Positions 5,548-11,422 of a stretch of 11,422 nucleotides of DNA are shown here, piece after piece. Each line of letters opens with the position of its first letter. Positions within the stretch are counted from its first letter, which is position 1. The notes beneath the pieces were generated by a model. It was not told where the DNA came from. It was given only the letters and a program-made list of their open reading frames with translations, and did no database searches. The translations under genes were made by a program, and so were the position numbers. The DNA comes from Dehalococcoidia bacterium (lineage in GTDB: Bacteria; Chloroflexota; Dehalococcoidia; Dehalococcoidales; Fen-1064), in the NCBI GenBank assembly GCA_030691775.1, contig JAUYDN010000082.1, positions 1 through 11,422 of the forward strand, in the 5' to 3' direction.

Positions 5548-7233
5548 GTGCCAGCCCAGGTCGAAACGATAAAGGATGCGCTGGGCAGGACGGTGGAGAA
5601 ACCAAGATATGGCGGTACGTTGAACGTGGTGCTCCAGGCGGACGTACAGAGTTTTGATTCACTGAACCTTGACCAGTCCGGCATCTGGACAATGCATCTG
5701 ACCAACGAAAAGCTCAGTGTCGGTGATTTTGTGGCTGGACCTTCGGGCAAGAACGAAGTGACCTGGAACATGCCGGGCATCTGGGACATTGCTCGTGAAA
5801 CAGGACAGCTGGCGGAAAGCTGGGAAGTACAGGGCAACGATACAATCATTTTCCGTATACGTAAAGGGATTCGTTTCCATAACAAGCCACCGGTGAATGG
5901 CCGTGAGGTGGTTGCAGAGGACGTTGCTTATTCGATGAGACGGGTGATGGCCGCGGGGACTTTCCTTGGTAATGCCTTTTCGGTCGGCAAACCCGGCGAT
6001 AACGGTCCCAAGTCCATCACGGCAACAGATAAATATACGGTGGTCGTCAAGACCCCCCCGGAATCACAGGGGAATCTACTGCAGAACCTCAACGTGGGTG
6101 TACGTATCATTGCCAAGGAGGTGGTCGACCAGTACAAGGACCTCACCGACTGGCGGTCGGCGCACGGCACCGGCGCCTACATGCTGACCGACTACGTAAG
6201 GGACAGCTCGATATCGTTCAAGAGAAATCCTGACTACTGGCGCGACCATCCGCTCTATCCCGGGATGAAGATGCCTTTCCCGGACGGGGTGCGCGCGCTC
6301 ATTATCCCGGATACTTCAACCCAAACGGCGGCTATCCGGACCGGAAAAATCGACTCGATGTATGGTGTCCTGCCGACGGAGGTGGAAACCCTTTTAAAGT
6401 CCCGGCCGGACTTAAACAAGTATAAATTTTTACAATTTCTGGGTCCGGCTTTGTGGTTCCGGCTGGACAAAGAACTGCCCTTTAAAGACCTCAAAGTCCG
6501 GCGGGCTATCATGATGGCAATCGACCGGGAAGGTATTATCCAGGGCTATTACAAAGGAGAAGCATCCAAGTTCAACCATCCTATTCTGAACGTGGGGGAA
6601 CTGGCTGATATCTTCACTCCGTTAGACAAGTTGCCGAAGACCGTCCAGGAAAACTACACGTACAACCCGGATATGGCGAAGAAACTACTTACCGAGGCGG
6701 GTTATCCCAATGGGTTCAAGACAAAGATTGTCTGCCCGCAGGGTGCGGTTGACCTGCTGAGTATCGTGAAGGACAACCTGGCGAAGGTCGGCATCCAGGC
6801 AGACCTGGATGTGAAAGAGACAGGCGTCTGGGCGACAATTCAGCGCAACAGCACGCATGACGAGATGTTGTACGTAGCGATTACCAACATCTACTATACG
6901 ACACCACTGGCGTACTTGCAGAGCTTGATACCCGTTTACAACCACAGCCGTGGCGTGGACCAGTATGTCGAAGACTACTACAAGGAAAAGATATTGCCCA
7001 ACCAGGTGCTCAAGGATAAAGAACTGCGTGCTAATCTTAAGGCACTGGTACCCTATCTCCTCGACCTGGTCTGGGTGGTTGAGCTACCTTCCGCGTACCT
7101 GTTCACGATATGGCAGCCGTGGGTGAAGGGCTTCAACGGGGAATACTCGGTAGGACGCGGGAATCACGGTGATTATTCGCTCTATGTCTGGATAGATAAA
7201 GAGGCGAAGCTTAAGGCAACCGGCCAGGAATAA
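5548..7233 (+). CDS. ABC transporter solute-binding protein, family 5 (SBP2), mature part
   Basis: Family-5 (DppA/OppA-like) solute-binding protein, probably the partner of the two permeases just upstream. Counting from GTG 5548, the domain starts with RYGGTL at 20-25, followed by FRIRKGIRFHNKPP at about 102-115, AEDVAYS at 123-129, GTGAYMLTDY, KVRRAIMMAIDR and IWQPW near the end. The complete gene would run from ATG 5371 (620 codons), with lipoprotein signal and a Thr/Pro/Ala/Gln-rich linker, but TGA at 5461-5463 interrupts it. GTG 5548 is the only start codon between that stop and the domain; it has no Shine-Dalgarno and would yield a protein without export signal. The frame after the TGA is otherwise intact, so the lesion is recent, a sequence error or is read through. 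A hairpin terminator follows at 7255. Confidence 0.85.
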   Translation: MPAQVETIKDALGRTVEKPRYGGTLNVVLQADVQSFDSLNLDQSGIWTMHLTNEKLSVGDFVAGPSGKNEVTWNMPGIWDIARETGQLAESWEVQGNDTIIFRIRKGIRFHNKPPVNGREVVAEDVAYSMRRVMAAGTFLGNAFSVGKPGDNGPKSITATDKYTVVVKTPPESQGNLLQNLNVGVRIIAKEVVDQYKDLTDWRSAHGTGAYMLTDYVRDSSISFKRNPDYWRDHPLYPGMKMPFPDGVRALIIPDTSTQTAAIRTGKIDSMYGVLPTEVETLLKSRPDLNKYKFLQFLGPALWFRLDKELPFKDLKVRRAIMMAIDREGIIQGYYKGEASKFNHPILNVGELADIFTPLDKLPKTVQENYTYNPDMAKKLLTEAGYPNGFKTKIVCPQGAVDLLSIVKDNLAKVGIQADLDVKETGVWATIQRNSTHDEMLYVAITNIYYTTPLAYLQSLIPVYNHSRGVDQYVEDYYKEKILPNQVLKDKELRANLKALVPYLLDLVWVVELPSAYLFTIWQPWVKGFNGEYSVGRGNHGDYSLYVWIDKEAKLKATGQE

Positions 7234-7254
7234 CATTTAACGGCGTTAGCAGGC

Positions 7255-7284
7255 GATGGGGGGATGATTTATCATCCCCCCATC
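7255..7284 (+). terminator. Hairpin terminator after SBP2
   Basis: GATGGGGGGATGAT (7255-7268) and its exact reverse complement (7271-7284) are separated by TT, a perfect 14-bp stem 21 nt after the SBP2 stop. It is followed by CCTGTTTCT, a short, weak T-tract in the + direction and none in the - direction, so it most likely ends the permease-SBP2 transcript. The G6/C6 core recalls the palindrome after SBP1 at 1666-1695. Confidence 0.7.
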
Positions 7285-7317
7285 CTGTTTCTACGGCGTT
7301 GTCCTAAAACTCCAATG

Positions 7318-7528
7318 TATCCTTGTCACCCTGACCCCCTCTGGTGGGGAGAAAGGGGGTGGTTGACTATTGAAATTTGTGATTTGGACTTTTTCTCTAA
7401 AAGGGTCTCCGTGCCTGCTGAGTAGGTGCTGGAGATTCTTCGTTCTTCCGATGCTTCATACCGAAACATCGGGACCCAGAATGACATTTGAGGCAAAGCC
7501 TGTTGCTACGCATAAGGGGTGGTTGGCT
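7318..7528. repeat. Structured repeat-like block in the convergent intergenic region
   Basis: This stretch between the two converging operons has no convincing gene. It begins with TTGTCACCCTG (7323-7333) and later carries CAGAATGACAT (7477-7487), which are imperfect inverted repeats (8 of 11). Inside are ACCCCCT/AGGGGGT (7334-7340 with 7354-7360) and CCGATG/CATCGG (7448-7453 with 7467-7472, extended by TTC/GAA). The segment GGAGATTCTTCG ... CAGAATGACA resembles dispersed intergenic repeats seen in many environmental bacterial genomes. AAGGGGGTGGTTGACT (7353-7368) recurs imperfectly as AAGGGGTGGTTGGCT (7514-7528), bounding a block of about 145 bp. It may be the remnant of a small non-autonomous element. 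Without other copies in the window this stays unproven. Confidence 0.4.
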
Positions 7529-7534
7529 CGGTTC

Positions 7535-8752
7535 TCAAGCGATGACGTTCTGCTCCCGCAACCGGGAAATCTCTTCCCACGTGTAGCCGTATTCGAGCAA
7601 AATTTCCTCCGTGTGCTGGTTGAACTCAGGAGCGGCTTTGCGCACGGTTGCCGGGGTCTTGCTGAATTTTACAGGTGGTGCCACAACTTCTATAAGCCCG
7701 TGGATGGGGTGGTCCAGTTTCACATAATAGTCGTTAGCGCGCGCCTGCGGGTCGTCGACCACTTCCAGCAGGTTCTGCACCGGCGCCGAAGGTATTTCTG
7801 TGAAGAGCGGTCTCCACTCCGCCAGGGTCTTGCCGGCAAACGCCGTGTCCAGTATACCGAAGAGTTCCATTCTGTTCCGTGCCCGGGCTTCAAAGGTAGC
7901 GAACCTGGCATCTTTGACGAGGTCTTCGCGCCCGATTGCCCGGCACACCAGCGGCCAGTATCGGTCCGGTTGGAGACACATCAGGAGGAACTGCCGCCCG
8001 TCTTTCGTGAGGTAGCCGCCAGTCAACGGATTAAACGAGTCTTCCCTACCCCGCAGTTTAAACTCCGTGAACTCTTTTTTCTCGATGAGCGCGCCCGAGA
8101 TATCGAAGGACATCTGGTAAATGCCGGTGGCAAAGAGCGACATATCCAGCTCCTGCCCGATACCGGTCCGTTCCCGGACGAATAGAGCCGTCATAATACC
8201 GAACGCCAGCATCAGTCCGCCGAGGTTGTCTCCGGTCGCCGGCCGGAAGCCCTGGGCATCCAGCAGATACGGAATTGCCGTGCGTGCCCAGTAAGAGATG
8301 ATATCGAAGCCGGGAGAATCCCGCTCCGGACCGCGTTTTCCATATCCGGTCAGGCTGGCGTGAATTAGCCCGGGATTAATTTTACTCAGAGTGGCGTAAT
8401 CAAGCTGGAACTTCTCGATTTCATATGGGCGCAGGTTATTGCTGAAAACATCCGCCTTTTCGATGAGCCGGTAGAACACCTTTTTACCTTCCTCTTTGCC
8501 GAGGTCAAGGGTCAGACTCCGCTTGTTGATATTGTTCAGCTCCCAGTTGTAGTTGACGTTCGATGGGACACCACGCCCGGCTTTAATCACATCGGTGGGT
8601 TTTGATTGGAAATTACGGTGGGCGTCGCCGGTTATAGGGTTTTCTATGTGGATAACGTCTGCTCCGAGGTCAGCCAGGAGACGTCCGCCCATTGGCGCGG
8701 CCGCATACTGCGCCACCTCTATTACCCTGATGCCTTCGAGAGCAAGAGACAT
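7535..8752 (-). CDS. Family III CoA-transferase (CaiB/BaiF type)
   Basis: Cytoplasmic enzyme that moves CoA between a CoA thioester and a free carboxylic acid through an aspartyl-CoA mixed anhydride. The length (405 residues) is normal. Family marks are LEGIRVIEVAQYAAAP at 5-20, LLADLGADVIHIE at 25-37, NKRSLTLDL at 76-84, DVFSNNLRP at 101-109, HASLTGYG at 131-138, and GQELDMSL with Asp203 in the position of the catalytic Asp of formyl-CoA transferase. ATG 8750-8752 has GGAGG 7 nt upstream (complement of 8760-8764). It is the last gene of a leftward operon, 30 nt after the crotonase stop. The pairing with a crotonase recalls caiB/caiD and similar acid-activation pathways, but the acid cannot be named. 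It ends in TGA, confirming the standard code. Confidence 0.93.
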   Translation of the reverse strand: MSLALEGIRVIEVAQYAAAPMGGRLLADLGADVIHIENPITGDAHRNFQSKPTDVIKAGRGVPSNVNYNWELNNINKRSLTLDLGKEEGKKVFYRLIEKADVFSNNLRPYEIEKFQLDYATLSKINPGLIHASLTGYGKRGPERDSPGFDIISYWARTAIPYLLDAQGFRPATGDNLGGLMLAFGIMTALFVRERTGIGQELDMSLFATGIYQMSFDISGALIEKKEFTEFKLRGREDSFNPLTGGYLTKDGRQFLLMCLQPDRYWPLVCRAIGREDLVKDARFATFEARARNRMELFGILDTAFAGKTLAEWRPLFTEIPSAPVQNLLEVVDDPQARANDYYVKLDHPIHGLIEVVAPPVKFSKTPATVRKAAPEFNQHTEEILLEYGYTWEEISRLREQNVIA

Positions 8753-8782
8753 TTTCCTTCCTCCATTCCCGGGGAGTCCTGT

Positions 8783-9568
8783 CTAACGTCCTACAAAGCT
8801 CGGCGGTCTCTTTTGCAGGAAGGCGTTGACCCCTTCCGGCTGGTCTTCAAGATTGTAGATATTGCGCACTGATACGGAGTGTCTCGCCGCCATGTCATAG
8901 GTCAGGTCCTGCTGGGCAACCAACTGCTCCTTAATTACCGCAATGGATTTAGTGGCGGCTTTCGCCAGTTTTTGAACAATGGACTCCACCACAGTGCCGA
9001 ACTCCTTCTCCGGCACTGCTTTGTACACCAGTCCAATCTGTTCCGCCTCCTTGCCGGATAGCCTTTGCGCCAGGAACATCATCCCCACAGCGCGGCCGTA
9101 ACCGACAACGCGCGGGAGCTGGTAGGTAATACCGGTGGCGGCGTACAGCGCACGCTCGGCACGCGGGTCGCCGAGTTCAGCCGTTTCGGTGCAAATCCTG
9201 ATGTCGCAGGCAAGGGCAACATCGAGACCGATGCCCAGCGCGAAACCGTGAATCGCCGCCACCGCGGGTTTGGGTAACGTGCGCAAAGTTTTAATTAACG
9301 CCTGTTGAGGTAAGACGGCGGAGCCCGCTTTCAAGCCTTTCCAGCGCGGGTTTGATGTTTGGCCCATACCGTGCAGGTCATCACCGGCGCAGAAACCGGC
9401 ACCTTCGCCGCTGAGCACCACCACCCGGCACCCATCGTCCTCCGCCACGGCTTCAAGTGCATCCAGCATCCCGTCAATCACCCGGTAGTTAAGGGCATTT
9501 CTTCTTTCGGGCCTGTTAAGGCTGATTCGTAAGATGGGACCATCGCGCTTGACAATTAGCTCCGGCAT
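8783..9568 (-). CDS. Crotonase-fold protein (enoyl-CoA hydratase/isomerase family), atypical active site
   Basis: Member of the crotonase superfamily, 261 residues, acting on acyl-CoA thioesters in the cytoplasm. Visible are the N-terminal ISLNRPERRNAL (15-26), the oxyanion-hole segment GFCAGDDL (58-65) and the second segment HGFALGIGLDVALACDIRI (107-125). Where rat enoyl-CoA hydratase has Glu144 this protein has Asp116 (GIGLDVA), and where Glu164 is expected (PE) it has Arg136 (DPRAE); Glu138 lies two residues on. The classical hydratase two-Glu mechanism therefore seems absent, and the reaction may be isomerisation, hydrolysis, C-C cleavage or something else. ATG 9566-9568 has AAGGA 7 nt upstream. 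It lies 45 nt after the phosphodiesterase-like gene and 30 nt before the CoA-transferase, so the three are co-transcribed. Confidence 0.9.
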   Translation of the reverse strand: MPELIVKRDGPILRISLNRPERRNALNYRVIDGMLDALEAVAEDDGCRVVVLSGEGAGFCAGDDLHGMGQTSNPRWKGLKAGSAVLPQQALIKTLRTLPKPAVAAIHGFALGIGLDVALACDIRICTETAELGDPRAERALYAATGITYQLPRVVGYGRAVGMMFLAQRLSGKEAEQIGLVYKAVPEKEFGTVVESIVQKLAKAATKSIAVIKEQLVAQQDLTYDMAARHSVSVRNIYNLEDQPEGVNAFLQKRPPSFVGR

Positions 9569-9613
9569 ATATCCGTCCTTCTCCCTTGTTTTTTCACCCG
9601 GCGTCGGTTTCGG

Positions 9614-11422
9614 TTACCTTGGGTCGGGGTTTTCCAGAGCCTGGAAGATGATAGCCCCCTCCGCGTTTTTGGGAACCGGCCAGCCTGCCAGGTAGCAGAG
9701 TGTTGGTATCAGGTCGAGGCACCACACGTTGCGTTCCAGCTCAACGCCATTCTTTATCCCGGGTCCGGTCAGCGCCAGGGTGCCGCGCAGTGAGCCAAGC
9801 CCCCATTCCGCAGTGGGGAGGAAGGGACCGTGTTGTGGACCATAGTTCTCGCTAATCGCGAAAACAACGTCCCCGACATAGTCTCCGTAGATGTTGATAA
9901 AACGCGCATCTTCTTTGCGCAGGGCAAAGATAAACGGTTTTTTCCCGGTGACAGGTTCCACGTATTCCATGAGCGCCCGGATAACCTCTTCCTGTACACG
10001 GCGGTATTCCTTTCCCGGTTCCACGATACCCTGCGGGTCACGACCTTTGAGATTCACATAGACCCAGACAACCCGCTGACCGATGGCTCGCGTCTTCGAC
10101 CAATCGACCTTTCCTTGACGGTCTAACACGAGGAGTCCGGCTTTTTCCAGTATCGTGTTGACATCCGACATCGGACCGTTTGTCGCCTTGGCGCCGTGGT
10201 CGGAAACCAGAGCGAAAGCCGTCTCCTCCGGGTCAGCGCAAGCAAAGAGGTCGCCCGCCAGCCGGTCGCACAGCCGGTAAATATCCAGTTCCGCCTGCTG
10301 GTACTTTTTCCATTCAGCCTCGCTTTTTGCGGTAGCGGGGTCCATCATCCAGGAAATGGAATGCCAGGCATGGTCGGGCGGGTGGTAATGCATCATAAAG
10401 AGGTCCCAAGGCTTGTTTTTCAGCAGGTAGGTACAGGCGTCGCTCCAGAATTGCCGTTCGAATTCGCTTGTCTCAAGGACGGTTTCGATATCTATCCAGC
10501 CGCGGTCGAAGGCATTGAACGCTGTTTGCGGGTAGGGCATCCCTTTGGGCGATTTTATCTCCGCCGCCAGGGAACCGGGGTAAATCCAGCCGTCCAGGGC
10601 GCAGATGGCGCTATGGAACAACCTCACGTCCACCGCGTCACGCGATAACGAAAGTAGCTTCAGGGCGAATACACCCTTTTTCTTGCCGGCTTCCGTCTCG
10701 AACTCCCTGGTGATAACCGGACTCCATTGCCCGGCGGTCAGGTCGGCAAGAGGTGACGCGGCGTCTTTCTCAGCCGAGATGATTACCCGGTCGAAGCCTG
10801 CGCCTTTGCTATCCAGCGCCAGCATATGCAGGATGTTTTTCGGCATGCGGTACCTGCCGGTGGAAGGGCGGTGTACCAGTTCTGCCTCGAGCGCGTGCCT
10901 TGCCTGGGGCATGTTTTTCCAGCCACCCGGTTCTTTTAATTCAATCAGGTCGGGAATGTTCAATTCCTGCGCTGGTTTTTTTGTGGCAAAGACGCGTTCA
11001 AAGGATAAGCTGGCGAAAGCCCGGGGCGGGCGTAAACCCCTCCCCGCTCCATGCTGGGCGAAACCGAAGGTAACCTGGGGGTCGGTGGAGTCGAGGGGTG
11101 GTGGACTGCCGCCGGTCTCAGCCCCGAACAGGACGGACGGATAGAACCACATATTTGTCTCCACACCGGCGCCGCCAATCTGGATGCCATCTTTCATCAC
11201 CGGGGGCCAGGTGGTGGGGAAATTGACCACTATCGATTTCTTGCCAGCCCGGGCGATAGCGTTCCAGACGAACTCCGCTTTCACATCGCCGCTGTAGAAG
11301 CCGCCGTGGGTAACATCCAGGGGGTCGCCGGGGTTGTGAACATTGAAATCGGTAACGCCGTGCGTGCTCGGCCAGGCTCCCGTGGATATCGAAGTCCAGT
11401 TAGGCGGCGTTATCGTGGGTAG
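9614..11422 (-). CDS. Alkaline-phosphatase-superfamily protein, type I phosphodiesterase/nucleotide pyrophosphatase-like (5' end beyond window)
   Basis: Metal-dependent hydrolase of the phosphodiesterase/nucleotide pyrophosphatase group of the alkaline phosphatase superfamily. The frame stays open to the right edge, so 602 residues are visible and the true start lies outside. A GTG at 11282-11284 could be mistaken for the start, but the 46 codons before it encode conserved family sequence. In the visible part, ITPPNWTSISTG (4-15) carries the predicted nucleophile Thr10. HYHPPDHAWH (345-354) supplies Asp350 and His354, SDHGAK supplies Asp408-His409, and GPQHGPF supplies His531. These are the two-metal ligands expected, except the first Asp, which should be upstream of the window. 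No long hydrophobic segment is seen in the visible part. It heads (or is upstream in) the operon with the crotonase and CoA-transferase. The substrate is unknown; phosphodiester, phosphomonoester or sulfate-like esters are all possible in this superfamily. Confidence 0.88.
   Translation of the reverse strand, partial: LPTITPPNWTSISTGAWPSTHGVTDFNVHNPGDPLDVTHGGFYSGDVKAEFVWNAIARAGKKSIVVNFPTTWPPVMKDGIQIGGAGVETNMWFYPSVLFGAETGGSPPPLDSTDPQVTFGFAQHGAGRGLRPPRAFASLSFERVFATKKPAQELNIPDLIELKEPGGWKNMPQARHALEAELVHRPSTGRYRMPKNILHMLALDSKGAGFDRVIISAEKDAASPLADLTAGQWSPVITREFETEAGKKKGVFALKLLSLSRDAVDVRLFHSAICALDGWIYPGSLAAEIKSPKGMPYPQTAFNAFDRGWIDIETVLETSEFERQFWSDACTYLLKNKPWDLFMMHYHPPDHAWHSISWMMDPATAKSEAEWKKYQQAELDIYRLCDRLAGDLFACADPEETAFALVSDHGAKATNGPMSDVNTILEKAGLLVLDRQGKVDWSKTRAIGQRVVWVYVNLKGRDPQGIVEPGKEYRRVQEEVIRALMEYVEPVTGKKPFIFALRKEDARFINIYGDYVGDVVFAISENYGPQHGPFLPTAEWGLGSLRGTLALTGPGIKNGVELERNVWCLDLIPTLCYLAGWPVPKNAEGAIIFQALENPDPR

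Noticed and set aside
7370..8185. A long + strand open frame of 271 codons.
   Set aside because: It is antisense to the well-supported CoA-transferase, has no family motif and starts in the repeat-like spacer.
10196..11144. Two + strand open frames of 150 and 179 codons.
   Set aside because: Both lie antisense to the phosphodiesterase-like gene, whose catalytic motifs are complete in the opposite strand.
11282..11284. GTG as start codon of the phosphodiesterase-like gene.
   Set aside because: The 46 codons upstream encode the conserved nucleophile motif TPPNWTS, so the gene begins beyond the right edge.

Overview
The window has a standard genetic code, moderate-to-high GC and strong Shine-Dalgarno sites. 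Its gene set is a peptide/opine-type ABC importer, a cytoplasmic-type sulfatase, a family III CoA-transferase, a crotonase-fold protein and a large alkaline-phosphatase-superfamily enzyme. This combination fits an environmental heterotroph of the Chloroflexota (Dehalococcoidia-like) type, but taxonomy is a weak inference because no marker gene is present.

Left part (105-7233, all + strand): a transporter region. Two paralogous family-5 solute-binding proteins (SBP1 105-1631, SBP2 5371-7233) bracket an S1-type sulfatase (1725-3191) and two DppB/DppC-like permeases (3373-4344 and 4357-5331). A perfect consensus sigma70-type promoter (TTGACA, 17 nt, TATAAT) lies at 3253-3281 in front of the permeases, so the permeases and SBP2 probably form their own transcription unit. 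No ATPase gene is in the window. Each SBP gene is followed closely by a long, almost loop-free hairpin with a G6/C6 base (1666-1695 and 7255-7284).

The most striking feature is that both SBP genes are damaged at the export end. SBP1 lacks signal peptide and first strand, although homology to SBP2 runs about nine codons upstream of its ATG before stopping. SBP2 has a good lipoprotein signal (lipobox LASC) behind a tandemly duplicated Shine-Dalgarno site. An in-frame TGA then follows in a Gly-rich linker, and about 590 intact codons come after it. TGA is a normal stop elsewhere in the window, so this is a nonsense mutation, a sequence error or leaky readthrough.

Middle (7234-7534): a convergent intergenic region holding the SBP2 hairpin terminator and a structured, repeat-like block bounded by imperfect direct repeats.

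Right part (7535-11422, all - strand): an operon transcribed leftward. In transcription order it holds a type I phosphodiesterase/alkaline-phosphatase-superfamily protein (5' end beyond the window), a crotonase-fold protein with unusual active-site residues, and a CaiB/BaiF CoA-transferase. The last two suggest acyl-CoA metabolism of an unidentified acid. No CRISPR, tRNA, rRNA, transposase or phage gene was seen.
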